Notes: generated by a model from the sequence alone, not told the origin. A stretch of 64,000 nucleotides of DNA from Pantoea sp. Ap-967 (GCF_011752565.1 NZ_VWXK01000003.1:62001-126000); one strand, 5' to 3'. Positions 17,010 to 28,248 are shown, counted from the first letter of the stretch. Numbers and translations are program-made.

Positions 17010-19667
17010 TTACGCCAGGCTCTTGCTCACCACTTCATACACATCGCTGGACAGCTCACCGGAAGCCAGAATCCGCTCCAGCTCGCCCTTCATCAGCACC
17101 TGCCGCGCGTCATCGTACTTGCGCCAGCGGGTCAGCGGTGCCAGTTGGCGCGAAGCAATCTGCGGGTTCAACGCGTTGAGCTCGATCACCAAGTCCGCCA
17201 GGAAGCGATAGCCCGAACCGTCGGCTGCGTGGAAGTTCACCAGGTTCTGCCCGGCAAAGGCGCCGATCAACGCCCGCACCTTGTTCGGGTTCTTCAAGGT
17301 GAATGCCGGGTGCTGCATCAGCGCCTTGACCCGTGCCAGGCCGCCCGGCAAGGTGCTGGCCGCCTGCACGCTGAACCACTGGTCCATGACCAGCGGGTTG
17401 TCCTTGAAGTGCTCGGCAAAGGACTCCAGGGCCTTGGCGCGCTCGGCCTCGAACGGCGAGTTGACCAGCACCGCCAGCGCGGTCAGGCGCTCGGTCATGT
17501 TGTCGCAGTGCTCGAACTGCTCCAGGGTCGCTTCCAGCACCTGCGCCTTGCCGCTCTGCATCAGGTACGACAGCGCGATGTTCTGCAGGCTGCGGCGGGC
17601 GAAGTGCTCGGCAGCGGCCACATAGGCGGTGTTGCGCGACACCTCACGGTTGGCCTGGTAGCGCGCCCACAGCGCGTCGAACAGCTGTTCGGCGATTTGC
17701 TGGCGGGCGAACTCGCGGGCCGCGTGAATGGCGTCCACGTCCGCCACCTGGCTGATCTCGGTGAGGTAGGCTTCACCGGGCAGCGAGAGCATTTCGGCAA
17801 CCATGGCGGGGTCGAGCGATGCATTGCCCAGCACCGTGCCGAGCGCGGTAATCAGGCGCTGGTCAAGGGTGAGCGCTGCGCCGCGCTGGTACTGGCCGAT
17901 CAGCTCCTGCAGCACCTGCACCGACAATTGCTGGCCCGCTTCCCAGCGGTTGAAGCCATCGCTGTCGTGCTGCATCAGGAACATCAGCTGGTCACGGTCG
18001 TAGGGGAAGCTCAACTTCACCGGCGCACTGAAGCCGCGCAGCAGCGACGGCAGCGGCTTGGCGGCTATGCCCTGGAAGGTGAAGGTCTGCTCGGCCTCGG
18101 TCACCGACAGCACGCGGCTGCTGGCCCCAGGGCTGGCTTCACCGGCCAGTTGCAGTGGCAGGTCGTTGCCCTGGGCATCGAGCAGGCCCAGTTCCACCGG
18201 AATCACGAACGGCAGTTTCTCGGCCTTGTCCGGGGTTTGCGGGCAGCTCTGGCGGAAGGTCAGGCTGTAGGTCTGGGCGGCGCCATCATAGGCTTCGCTG
18301 ACCGCCAGGCGCGGGGTGCCGGCCTGGTTGTACCAGCGCTTGAACTGGGTGAGGTCGACGCCGTTGGCGTCTTCCATGGCCTTGATGAAGTCGTCGGTGG
18401 TGACCGCCTGGCCATCGTGGCGCTCGAAGTACAGGTCGCTGCCCTTGCGGAAACCGTCTGCGCCCAACAGCGTACGCACCATGCGCACCACTTCGGCGCC
18501 CTTCTCGTACACCGTCAGGGTGTAGAAGTTGGAGATTTCGATGAAGCTGTCCGGGCGCACCGGGTGGGCCATGGGGCCGGCGTCTTCGGCGAACTGGTGG
18601 GTGCGCAGGTAGGCGACGTCCTCGATGCGCTTGACCGTGCGCGAGTTCATGTCGGCGCTGAACTCGGCATCGCGGAACACCGTGAAGCCTTCCTTGAGCG
18701 ACAGCTGGAACCAGTCGCGGCACGTGACGCGGTTGCCCGACCAGTTGTGGAAGTACTCGTGGGCGACCACACCCTCAACACGCTGGTGGGCGGCGTCGGT
18801 GGCGGTTTCGGCGCGGGCCAGCACGCAACTGGAGTTGAAGATGTTCAGGCCCTTGTTTTCCATGGCGCCCATGTTGAAGTCGTTGACCGCAACGATCATG
18901 AAGATGTCCAGGTCGTATTCGCGGCCGTACACCTCTTCGTCCCAGCGCATGGACTTCTTCAGGCTGACCATGGCGTGGTCGCACTTGTCGATGTTCTCGG
19001 GCTCGACATAGATGCGCAGGGTCACGTCGCGGCCGGACTGGCGGGTGAAGTTGTCCTCCACGCACCAAAGGTCACCGGCCACCAGCGCGAACAGGTACGC
19101 CGGCTTCATGAACGGGTCTTCCCAGGTTGCCCAGTGGCGGCCGTCTTCGGCCGGCCCGCTGCCGATCGGGTTGCCGTTGGAAAGCAGCACGGGGTAGCGA
19201 TGCTGTTCGGCGATCACCGTGGTGGTGAAGGTGCTCATCACATCCGGGCGGTCGAGGTAGTAGGTGATCTTGCGGAAACCTTCGGCCTCGCACTGGGTGC
19301 AGAACATCTTGCCGGACTTGTACAGGCCTTCCAGCGCGGTGTTGCTTTCAGGGTGGATCTTCACGCTGGTGTCGAGGGTGAAGCGCTCGGCCTTGGGCTG
19401 GACGGTCAGGCTGTCGGCTTCGAGCTGGTAGTCGCCGGCCTGCAGCTCGGCATCGTCCAGCGAGGCACGCAGCAGCTCCAGCTGCTGGCCATCGAGCACC
19501 AACGGCGGCAGCCCGGCACCGCGTGCCGGGTTGCGGCGCATGACCAGTTGCGCATGGACCAAGGTGTGGTCCTCGAACAGTTCGAAGGTCAGGTGCGTCT
19601 CGTCGATCAGGTACTCGGGCGCCTGGTAGTCCTTGAGGTAGATCACTTGCGGTTGTTCGGTACGCAT
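17010..19667 (-). CDS. pepN: Aminopeptidase N
   Basis: 885 residues, a cytoplasmic M1-family zinc aminopeptidase that removes N-terminal residues from peptides. The substrate-binding G-A-M-E-N motif is at 267-271 and the zinc motif H-E-Y-F-H at 303-307, with the third zinc ligand in L-K-E-G-F-T-V-F-R-D about 19 residues later. Length and order match E. coli PepN (about 870). It starts M-R-T-E-Q-P-Q-V-I-Y, 13 nt after the DUF2797 stop, so it may be read together with that gene. A REP pair follows. Confidence 0.97.
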   Translation of the reverse strand: MRTEQPQVIYLKDYQAPEYLIDETHLTFELFEDHTLVHAQLVMRRNPARGAGLPPLVLDGQQLELLRASLDDAELQAGDYQLEADSLTVQPKAERFTLDTSVKIHPESNTALEGLYKSGKMFCTQCEAEGFRKITYYLDRPDVMSTFTTTVIAEQHRYPVLLSNGNPIGSGPAEDGRHWATWEDPFMKPAYLFALVAGDLWCVEDNFTRQSGRDVTLRIYVEPENIDKCDHAMVSLKKSMRWDEEVYGREYDLDIFMIVAVNDFNMGAMENKGLNIFNSSCVLARAETATDAAHQRVEGVVAHEYFHNWSGNRVTCRDWFQLSLKEGFTVFRDAEFSADMNSRTVKRIEDVAYLRTHQFAEDAGPMAHPVRPDSFIEISNFYTLTVYEKGAEVVRMVRTLLGADGFRKGSDLYFERHDGQAVTTDDFIKAMEDANGVDLTQFKRWYNQAGTPRLAVSEAYDGAAQTYSLTFRQSCPQTPDKAEKLPFVIPVELGLLDAQGNDLPLQLAGEASPGASSRVLSVTEAEQTFTFQGIAAKPLPSLLRGFSAPVKLSFPYDRDQLMFLMQHDSDGFNRWEAGQQLSVQVLQELIGQYQRGAALTLDQRLITALGTVLGNASLDPAMVAEMLSLPGEAYLTEISQVADVDAIHAAREFARQQIAEQLFDALWARYQANREVSRNTAYVAAAEHFARRSLQNIALSYLMQSGKAQVLEATLEQFEHCDNMTERLTALAVLVNSPFEAERAKALESFAEHFKDNPLVMDQWFSVQAASTLPGGLARVKALMQHPAFTLKNPNKVRALIGAFAGQNLVNFHAADGSGYRFLADLVIELNALNPQIASRQLAPLTRWRKYDDARQVLMKGELERILASGELSSDVYEVVSKSLA

Positions 19668-19680
19668 GTGCAGGTCCTTT

Positions 19681-20511
19681 TTACTGGAGCACGGCCAACT
19701 GGTAGGCCGTGTACTTGCGAATGTTGATCACGCCGGTGTCGAAGATCAGGTACTGGCCCTTGATGCCCAGCAGCGTGCCTTCGGCCACCGGGTCCTTGTC
19801 GAGGTTGAAGCTGACGATCTTTTTCGGGTAGGCCTCGACCGGGTAGTTCATCTGCACCACTTCGGCATCGGGCAGCGGCTGGATCGCCTGCAGGCCAAAG
19901 CGGGCCTGCAGGTCGCGCAGGCCATCGGCGCAGGCGTCGAACACCTGCTCGCGGATGGCCGGCAGGTCGAGCGCTTCGGCGTCGCCCTTGAGCAGCGCGC
20001 GCCAGTTGGTGCGGTCGGGCACCTGGCTGCGCAGCACGTCTTCGACCAGACCCGATTGCTGGCGGGTGGCCACGCGCATGATCGGCAGGGCCTGGATCGC
20101 GCCCTGGTCGAGCCAGCGGGTGGGCAACTGGGTGGCGCGGGTAATGCCCACCTTGATGCCCGAGGAATTGGCCAGGTAGACCACGTGGTCGGTCATGCAG
20201 AACTGTTCGCCCCACGACGGCTCGCGGCAGGTGCCGGCGTCGTAGTGGCATTTTTCCGGGGCCATGATGCACACGTCGCACTGGGCCAGCTTGGTCATGC
20301 AGGGGTAGCAATACCCCTGGCTGAAGCTGGTCTTGGTGCGCTTGCCACAATGGTTGCAGTGAATGGCGCCGAGGTATTCCAGGCGCAGGCGCTGGCCGAT
20401 CAACGGGTTGACCGGCACCAGGGTGTCATCGAGGCGGAAGCTGTACTGCACCAACGGTGCCTGCAGGCTGACCGCCATCTTGCTCAAAGAGCCACGAGCG
20501 AGTTCGATCAA
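19681..20511 (-). CDS. DUF2797 protein with zinc-ribbon and GIY-YIG-like motif
   Basis: About 276 residues. The likely start is a TTG that overlaps the upstream YeaC-like stop as TTGA; the first ATG (20478) would drop a G-S-L-S-K-M segment that I recall as conserved in the family. The N-terminal half is rich in cysteine pairs: C-N-H-C-G, then Y-C-Y-P-C and C-D-V-C, then H-Y-D-A-G-T-C and Q-F-C, suggesting one or two structural zinc sites. Next comes V-V-Y-L-A-N followed by I-K-V-G-I-T-R, which resembles the two strands and arginine of GIY-YIG nucleases. The family has no established function; a nucleic-acid-acting enzyme is a reasonable inference. Confidence 0.8.
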   Translation of the reverse strand: MIELARGSLSKMAVSLQAPLVQYSFRLDDTLVPVNPLIGQRLRLEYLGAIHCNHCGKRTKTSFSQGYCYPCMTKLAQCDVCIMAPEKCHYDAGTCREPSWGEQFCMTDHVVYLANSSGIKVGITRATQLPTRWLDQGAIQALPIMRVATRQQSGLVEDVLRSQVPDRTNWRALLKGDAEALDLPAIREQVFDACADGLRDLQARFGLQAIQPLPDAEVVQMNYPVEAYPKKIVSFNLDKDPVAEGTLLGIKGQYLIFDTGVINIRKYTAYQLAVLQ

Positions 20512-20768
20512 TGTACCGAGTCCGACTTGAACAGAATGTTGGCAATGGGTGCGGACTTCGAGGCGCATTCCTGCGGACCCATGTAGCCGGTGCGCTGGTC
20601 TTCGGGGAGGTTCTTGATTTCCCAGGCGATCACCGCCTGCAGCGACAGCTCTTTCTGCTCGGCGGTGAGCTTGCGCCCGTCCGACCATTTGCCGATTTCC
20701 ACGGCCAGTTTCAGGCTCTCGTAGATTTCCGGGGTGATGTTTTCAATCATTTGCGCGAAAGTGGACAT
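20508..20768 (-). CDS. YeaC-like DUF1315 protein
   Basis: An 86-residue soluble protein matching the small DUF1315/YeaC family: M-S-T-F-A-Q-M-I-E-N-I-T-P-E-I-Y-E-S-L near the start, G-K-W-S-D-G, then helix-rich sequence with W-E-I-K and P-E-D-Q-R-T-G-Y. Function is unknown. It lies 13 nt downstream of the rhomboid stop and its own stop overlaps the TTG of the DUF2797 gene, so the three probably share a transcript. Confidence 0.85.
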   Translation of the reverse strand: MSTFAQMIENITPEIYESLKLAVEIGKWSDGRKLTAEQKELSLQAVIAWEIKNLPEDQRTGYMGPQECASKSAPIANILFKSDSVH

Positions 20769-20781
20769 AGAGTCTCCTGGT

Positions 20782-21657
20782 TCAAGCCGACAGTTTACGC
20801 CGGGCCAGCGCCCCGCCCAAGAGCCCGGTCAGGCATCCGATGAGCAGCCCGCCGACGTGGGCGGCGTTGGCGATCTGGCCGAAGCCGAGCTGGCCGACCA
20901 CGCCGGTCAGGCACACCACCAGCCAGATCAGCATCATCACCAGCACGCCCCGGGGCAGGTTGAAGTGAGGGTTGGGCGCCAGCCACTGGTACAGCCACAC
21001 GTGGCCGAGCAGGCCGTAGAGCACGCCAGACAAACCGCCGAACAGGCTCGGGCCGCTGGTGAAATGCTGGGCCAGGTTCGACACCAGGCTGAACAGCAAG
21101 GTCAGGCCCAGCAGCAGCCAGGGGCCCTGGCGCAGTTCGATGCGCTTGCCCAGCTCCCAGTACCACATGCCGTTCATGGCCAGGTGCAGCACGCCAAAGT
21201 GCAGCAGCATGGGCGACACCAGCCGCCACCATTGGCCTTCGGCCAGGCCCTGGGCCAGCGGGGTGAAGTGCAGGTAGTCGCCCTGGACGCGGAAATCGAG
21301 GAAGGTGAGCCAGCTGATCGCATCGAGGTTGTCGCCCAGGCTGGTGAGGCCAGCGACGATCAGGCAGAGGATCAGCACGGCGGCTGTGACCTTGCAGGCC
21401 TTGGCCTGTTCCGCCAGTGACGGCGCTGCAGGGGCATTGGCGGGTGAATCCGCTGGCGCAAGCTGCACGTCGGCGTTGCCGTCGGGGAAGCGCTGGTACA
21501 GCTCGCGTACGTCGCCAGCCAGGGTGTCGGGGGCCCAGAGCACCTGCTCCTCGCCCTCCTCGCTCACCCGGTGCGGCACCTGCAGGCGCTGCAACAGGTG
21601 GACGAAGCCGCTGAGGTCGACCGACAGCGGCAGGCGCATGACTTCGATGATATTCAT
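20782..21657 (-). CDS. Rhomboid family intramembrane serine protease (GlpG-like)
   Basis: 291 residues. An N-terminal cytoplasmic domain (about 1-85) with an acidic E-E-G-E-E-Q stretch is followed by six or more membrane spans. The catalytic serine lies in G-L-S-G-V-L-Y-G after the third or fourth span and the catalytic histidine in A-N-A-A-H-V-G-G near the end; the H-L-x-M-N element of the second span is also present (H-L-A-M-N-G-M-W). This is the GlpG plan. The start overlaps the upstream phosphatase stop by four bases. The natural substrate is unknown; such proteases cut single-span membrane proteins within the bilayer. Confidence 0.92.
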   Translation of the reverse strand: MNIIEVMRLPLSVDLSGFVHLLQRLQVPHRVSEEGEEQVLWAPDTLAGDVRELYQRFPDGNADVQLAPADSPANAPAAPSLAEQAKACKVTAAVLILCLIVAGLTSLGDNLDAISWLTFLDFRVQGDYLHFTPLAQGLAEGQWWRLVSPMLLHFGVLHLAMNGMWYWELGKRIELRQGPWLLLGLTLLFSLVSNLAQHFTSGPSLFGGLSGVLYGLLGHVWLYQWLAPNPHFNLPRGVLVMMLIWLVVCLTGVVGQLGFGQIANAAHVGGLLIGCLTGLLGGALARRKLSA

Positions 21658-22625
21658 TGGTTGGCCTGTGGGCGCTCGACATCGACCCAGACGAACTTGT
21701 GCGGGTCGATATGGGTTTCGTCATCCAGCCGGTAGGCCGCCAGCTTGCCGTACAGCACTGCACTGTAGTCCAGGCAGGCCAGGTTGCTGCGGATCGGTGC
21801 CGGCCGGCCGCTGCGCCAGTAGTGGCCAACGAACAGCAACGGTTCGTCTTCGGCGTAGCGCAGCAGGGCGTTCTTTTCGGTGTGGCTAAGCGGTGTGCGG
21901 GCCACTTCCTCGGGCAACGCATCGGGTTGGAACACGATGTCGCCGTAGGTTTGCGGGTCTTCTTCCCAGAACTTGGTACGGAAGAAGGCGCGGGTCAGGC
22001 CGTCGCCGCCGGTGAGCGTAAGGCCGTCGGGCAGGCGCATGTCGGTGCCTCGCAGCAGGCGGTTGCACACATTGGCGGCGAAGCTGCCGGAAATCGCCGA
22101 GGCCTGGATGAAATGCTCGTCGATGCGCCCGTCGGGGTATTGCTGGCGCAGTGGCTCGATCAGCCGTGGGTCCCAGCAGGCATGCACCAGGCGGAAGCGC
22201 CCGGCGTCGACGAACAGCGGCATGTCGTAGAACCACTGGATGAAGTCGTGCCAGTCGCCGGGGTGCTGGGCGAACTGTTCCAGGGTTTCGTCGATCAGCC
22301 GGGCGTGGCGCGGGGTGTGCTCGCGCACGAACGACTTGCCGCTGCCAGGCAGCGCCGGGGTCACCCAGCCCAGGGCGTTGTACTCGTGGTTGCCCATGAT
22401 GCAGAACGCCTGGCCGGCCTCGACCATGTCGTGGACGATGTGCAGCGCCTCGCGAATGCGCGGGCCGCGGTCGACGATGTCGCCCAGGAACAGGGCCTGG
22501 CGCCGTGGGTGACGCCAGACGCCGCCGACCCGTTTGTAGCCGAGGGCGTCGAGCAGGCGTTCGAGGGTCAGTGCACAGCCGTGCACATCACCGATGATGT
22601 CGAAACTGCGCGCCGGATCGAGCAT
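21654..22625 (-). CDS. Metallophosphoesterase (PrpE/ApaH-like phosphatase)
   Basis: 323 residues. Calcineurin-type motifs are present in order: G-D-V-H-G near residue 11, G-D-I-V-D-R-G near 45, G-N-H-E near 79, and G-H near the C-terminus (F-V-G-H-Y-W-R-S). The G-D-x-H-G...G-D-x-V-D-R-G spacing is that of bacterial Ser/Thr protein phosphatases and diadenosine tetraphosphatases. The start ATG shares its last base with the nadK stop (TGATG), an unusually tight coupling. Which phosphoester it cuts cannot be read from sequence. Confidence 0.88.
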   Translation of the reverse strand: MLDPARSFDIIGDVHGCALTLERLLDALGYKRVGGVWRHPRRQALFLGDIVDRGPRIREALHIVHDMVEAGQAFCIMGNHEYNALGWVTPALPGSGKSFVREHTPRHARLIDETLEQFAQHPGDWHDFIQWFYDMPLFVDAGRFRLVHACWDPRLIEPLRQQYPDGRIDEHFIQASAISGSFAANVCNRLLRGTDMRLPDGLTLTGGDGLTRAFFRTKFWEEDPQTYGDIVFQPDALPEEVARTPLSHTEKNALLRYAEDEPLLFVGHYWRSGRPAPIRSNLACLDYSAVLYGKLAAYRLDDETHIDPHKFVWVDVERPQANQ

Positions 22626-23515
22626 CAGTCGTCCCTGCCTCCCAGGCGGCTGCCCCAGCCGAGCTTGGTGCGGCACACTTCGTAGTAGTTATGGTCCAGC
22701 GGATGGATCAGGCGCAGTTTCTGCGGTTTCTTGCTCACCGTGATGGTGTCGCCAGGGGCGCAGGTGAAGTGGTTCTGGCCGTCGCAGGACACCTGCGGGT
22801 AGATCTGCAGGTCCTTGGACACCACGATCTTCAGCTCGCTGTTGCCGTCGACCACGATCGGCCGGCCCGACAGGGTGTGCGGGTACATCGGCACGATGAC
22901 GATGGCGTCGAGCTTGGGGTGCATGATCGGGCCGCCGGCCGACAGCGCGTAGGCGGTAGAACCGGTGGGGGTGGCAACGATCAGGCCGTCGGCCTTCTGG
23001 CTGCAGACGAACTGGCCGTCGATGTAGATCTCGAACTCGATCATGCGCGTGGACTTGCCTGGGTGCAGCACCACATCGTTCAGGGCATCGCCCTGGCCGA
23101 TGGCCTCATGATGGCGGCGCACCTCGGCCTGCAGCAGGAAGCGGTTTTCCACCAGGTAGTGGCCGTCGAGCACTTCGGCAACCTTCTGCTCCAGCTCGTC
23201 GGGGCGGATGTCGGTGAGAAAGCCCAGGTTGCCGCGGTTGATGCCCAGCACCGGCACATTGTGCCGGGCCAGGGCGCGGGCGGCGCCAAGCAGGCTGCCG
23301 TCGCCGCCCACCACGATGACCAGGTCGCAGACCTCGCCCAGCAGCTTGCGCGTGGAGGTTTGCAGGCCGTGGCCGGGCAGCACTTCGGCGATGGTGTCCT
23401 CGAGAATCACGTGCAGGTGGCGCTCGAGGAGGAATTTTTTCAGTCGGCGAATGGTATCGAGCACCTGGGAACTGCCAAGGCGGCCGATGATACCGATATT
23501 GCGAAATTGCTCCAT
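22625..23515 (-). CDS. nadK: NAD kinase
   Basis: 296 residues, the usual size. It makes NADP from NAD and ATP in the cytoplasm. The G-G-D-G-S motif is at 70-74, with the N-x-G-x-L-G-F-L-T motif about 25 residues later and the P-T-G-S-T-A-Y-A-L-S-A-G-G-P element in the beta-rich half. The start M-E-Q-F-R-N-I-G-I-I-G is chosen over an upstream in-frame start because that is the conserved N-terminus of pseudomonad NadK. It is the first gene of the run nadK-phosphatase-rhomboid-yeaC-DUF2797. Confidence 0.96.
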   Translation of the reverse strand: MEQFRNIGIIGRLGSSQVLDTIRRLKKFLLERHLHVILEDTIAEVLPGHGLQTSTRKLLGEVCDLVIVVGGDGSLLGAARALARHNVPVLGINRGNLGFLTDIRPDELEQKVAEVLDGHYLVENRFLLQAEVRRHHEAIGQGDALNDVVLHPGKSTRMIEFEIYIDGQFVCSQKADGLIVATPTGSTAYALSAGGPIMHPKLDAIVIVPMYPHTLSGRPIVVDGNSELKIVVSKDLQIYPQVSCDGQNHFTCAPGDTITVSKKPQKLRLIHPLDHNYYEVCRTKLGWGSRLGGRDD

Positions 23516-23603
23516 GGGGCTCCTGCGGGGCTCTGCGACGGGTGACGATGCCGCGATTATGGGCGAAAGCACCGGGTAGCGGCAAACCGGCTATGCTCGC
23601 TGC

Positions 23604-24545
23604 ATGATGCCGTTCACCGAGCTTTGCGAGCTACCGCGCCTGCTGCGCCGCCCGGCCGTGCGCGACTTGGCCTGGGCCCTGCTGTCGCCGGCGCTGCTCA
23701 GCGCCCCGCCGTGCCCCCAGCGCCACCCGCTGGCGGGCAGCGCCTGGGCGGCCGACCCGCAGCGCCTGGAAGGCTGGCTGCGGGCGCTGGATGCCGACGA
23801 CCAGCCCCTGCGCGACTGGTTGGCGAAGCTCACCAGCCGGCGCCTGGGGCTGTACTACGAAGGCCTGTGGCAATTTGCCCTGACCCACGCGCCCGGGGTC
23901 GAGTTGCTGGCGTCCAACCTGGCGATTCGTGCCAATGGCAGGACCTTGGGCGAGCTGGACATTCTGATGCGTGATGCGCAAGGCACCCATCATCTGGAGC
24001 TGGCGATAAAACTGTACCTGGGGCCAACCGAGGAAAACGGGCGCGACCCGGCGCACTGGCTCGGGCCGGGCTGCCACGACCGGCTGGGGACCAAGCTGGC
24101 GCATGTTGCCGGGCACCAGCTGCCGATGTCGGCAGATGCACAGAGTCGCGCAGCGATGGCCGCCGTGGGGGTCGAGCAGGTGCGGGCGCACCTGTGGCTG
24201 GGTGGCTACCTGTTCTACCCCTGGCCTGGGCACGCCGAACCGCCACAGGGCGCCAACCCGCGGCATCTGCGTGGGCGCTGGGTGCGGCGCAGTGCTTGGG
24301 CCGTGGTGAGGGAGGAGCGCTGGCAGCCGCTGGCCCGGCATGCCTGGCTGGCACCCGCGCGGGTTGAGCCGGGTGAGTGCTGGACGGTGCAACAGTTTGG
24401 CAATTGGCTGGAGCAGCGCGACGCGCATGCACCGGCGCAATTGCTGGTGCGCTTGGAGCACGATGCCGACGGCGCCTGGCAGGAAGCCGAACGTGTGTTT
24501 CTGGTGGCCGACAGCTGGCCGCATTTGCCCCAGCGCTTGCCTTGA
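23604..24545 (+). CDS. DUF1853 family protein
   Basis: 313 residues, soluble, divergent from nadK across an 88-nt gap that must hold both promoters. The family hallmark appears as R-R-L-G-L-Y-Y-E-G-L-W-Q-F near residue 75 and G-E-L-D-I-L near 115, followed by H-L-E-L-A-I-K-L-Y-L. The E-(x)-D...E-x-K pattern resembles a restriction-endonuclease-like (PD-(D/E)xK) core: D in G-E-L-D, then E-L-A-I-K. That fold assignment is my inference; the family has no known function. Neighbouring genes give no further hint. Confidence 0.85.
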   Translation: MMPFTELCELPRLLRRPAVRDLAWALLSPALLSAPPCPQRHPLAGSAWAADPQRLEGWLRALDADDQPLRDWLAKLTSRRLGLYYEGLWQFALTHAPGVELLASNLAIRANGRTLGELDILMRDAQGTHHLELAIKLYLGPTEENGRDPAHWLGPGCHDRLGTKLAHVAGHQLPMSADAQSRAAMAAVGVEQVRAHLWLGGYLFYPWPGHAEPPQGANPRHLRGRWVRRSAWAVVREERWQPLARHAWLAPARVEPGECWTVQQFGNWLEQRDAHAPAQLLVRLEHDADGAWQEAERVFLVADSWPHLPQRLP

Positions 24546-24619
24546 GGGTTGCGGCGCTCTATTTCACAAACGCTAAAACTATAAAGACCTACCCACCGAC
24601 CTGATGACGAGGACCGACC

Positions 24620-25165
24620 ATGGTTTCATCCACCCCCGCGAGCCATTACTCGCGCCTGTCCATCACCCTGCACTGGCTGATGCTGGTGCTGTTGGCTGCG
24701 GTGTACGCCTGCATGGAATTTCGCGGCCTGTTCCCCAAGGACAGCGCTGAACGCAACCTGATGAAAGACCTGCACTTCATGCTCGGCCTGAGCGTCTTCA
24801 TCCTCGTCTGGCTGCGCCTGGCCGTGCGCCTGAGCCGCCCTACCCCACCCATCGTGCCCAAGCCGCCGGCCTGGCAAACCGGCCTTGCGCACCTGATGCA
24901 CCTGGCGCTGTACCTGCTGATGATCGGCCTGCCCCTGGCCGGCTGGCTGGTTCTCAGCGCCGCCGACAAGCCGGTGCCTTTCTATGGCCTGGAACTGCCG
25001 CACCTGATCGGCCCAGACCCCGACCAGGCCAAGTTCATCAAGGGTTGGCATGAGCGCGTGGCCACCTGGGGCTACTGGCTGATCGGCCTGCACGCGCTGG
25101 CCGGGCTATACCATCACTACGTGCAGCGCGACAACACGCTGTTGCGCATGCTGCCCTACAAGTAA
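24620..25165 (+). CDS. Cytochrome b561
   Basis: 181 residues with four membrane spans (about 10-30, 48-68, 88-110, 145-165). Histidines suited to bind two b-type hemes are present: R-L-S-I-T-L-H-W in the first span, K-D-L-H-F-M-L-G before the second, and L-H-A-L-A-G-L-Y-H-H in the last. This is the bacterial CybB-type inner-membrane cytochrome, which passes electrons between quinone or superoxide and other carriers. Its last 10 bases overlap the end of the convergent desulfhydrase gene. Confidence 0.92.
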   Translation: MVSSTPASHYSRLSITLHWLMLVLLAAVYACMEFRGLFPKDSAERNLMKDLHFMLGLSVFILVWLRLAVRLSRPTPPIVPKPPAWQTGLAHLMHLALYLLMIGLPLAGWLVLSAADKPVPFYGLELPHLIGPDPDQAKFIKGWHERVATWGYWLIGLHALAGLYHHYVQRDNTLLRMLPYK

Positions 25166-26040
25166 CCGCGCCGGCCCTGCAGGCCGCCGGTGTGCAGGAA
25201 GATCAGGCGCGTGCCCGGGGCGAACGCGCCGGCCTCGACCTGCTCGCGCAGGGCCATCAGTGCCTTGCCGGTGTAGAGCGCTTCGAACGGCACGCCACTT
25301 TGGCGTTCGCTGAGTTCGATAAAGGCCAGCAGTTCATCATCGAACTTGCCAAAGCCACCCCGGCAGGCGTCGTGCAGTTGGTAGCCGTGCAAGCCTGCCA
25401 GTTCAGCGACGGTTTGCGGCACGCCGTGGCCCAGCGGCACGGCCAGTGCGCCATGCACCACGTGCGCCCCGGCCTCGGCCAGCACCAGGCCGGCCAGCGT
25501 CGTGCCGGTGCCTGCGGCCAACCACCAGCCGTCGTAACCGCGCCAGCCCAGCGCGGCCAGCTGGGAACGCGCCTGCTCGACGATCAAGGCACAACCGGCG
25601 GCGCCGGCGACGCCGCCACCGCCTTCGGGAATGCAGTGCCAGCCGGGATAGCGAGCCTGCCAAGGCTCCCAGAAGCCCGCCTCATGGCGCGCCCGGTAGC
25701 CGCCATAGCCCAGCCAGTGCAGCGCCATGCCCAGGGCCTGCAGGTCGCGCACCGTGGGCGTGTCTTGGGGATGGCCGCGCAGCAGCCCGGCCGTGGCGAA
25801 GCCCAGGCGCTTGCCGGCGGCGGCCAGGGCATGCAGGTGGTTGGAATGGTTACCGCCCAGGCTGATCAGGCCAGGTGCCCGGGCCTGGCTGGCCTGCTGC
25901 AGGTGGTGGCGAAGCTTGAACCACTTATTGCCGCTAAGCAGTGGGTCGATCAGGTCCAGGCGCAGGATGGCGGCCTGGATCGTGTTCAACCAGGGCAGGC
26001 GCAGGGGCTGCAGGGGGGCGACGGGGATGTTGGGGAGCAT
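25156..26040 (-). CDS. D-cysteine desulfhydrase / ACC deaminase family (PLP)
   Basis: 294 residues, a fold-type II pyridoxal-phosphate enzyme. The PLP lysine lies in S-G-N-K-W-F-K-L near residue 40, followed by S-L-G-G-N-H-S-N-H, the conserved element binding the cofactor pyridine side, and an A-A-G-T-G-T-T phosphate loop. Members break down D-cysteine to pyruvate, H2S and ammonia, or deaminate 1-aminocyclopropane-1-carboxylate. The sequence does not decide between these; at 294 residues it is shorter than true ACC deaminases (about 338), which favours the desulfhydrase side. Confidence 0.85.
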   Translation of the reverse strand: MLPNIPVAPLQPLRLPWLNTIQAAILRLDLIDPLLSGNKWFKLRHHLQQASQARAPGLISLGGNHSNHLHALAAAGKRLGFATAGLLRGHPQDTPTVRDLQALGMALHWLGYGGYRARHEAGFWEPWQARYPGWHCIPEGGGGVAGAAGCALIVEQARSQLAALGWRGYDGWWLAAGTGTTLAGLVLAEAGAHVVHGALAVPLGHGVPQTVAELAGLHGYQLHDACRGGFGKFDDELLAFIELSERQSGVPFEALYTGKALMALREQVEAGAFAPGTRLIFLHTGGLQGRRGYL

Positions 26041-26072
26041 GGGCCGAGTTTAACATGCCGCCTGGGGGATCG

Positions 26073-26180
26073 AGCGCCGCTGTGCGCGGCGCATCGCGAG
26101 CTGCGCTCGCTCCTACCAAGGCCTACGCAAAACCCCGTAGGAGCGAGCAAAGCTCGCGATGCGCCGCGCAAGCGGCGCCC
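26073..26180. repeat. REP inverted pair
   Basis: Inverted arms (GCGCATCGCGAGCTGCGCTC... and GGAGCGAGCAAAGCTCGCGAT...) with outer GCGCCGC extensions. It lies between the convergently spaced ends and starts of fadH and the desulfhydrase and fills most of that gap. Confidence 0.85.
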
Positions 26181-26187
26181 GCCCACC

Positions 26188-28248
<2,061 letters not shown>

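Noticed and set aside
17145..19727. Antisense frame of about 860 codons opposite pepN
   Set aside because: Shadow of pepN; no ribosome site or domain pattern, and composition is that of reversed codons.
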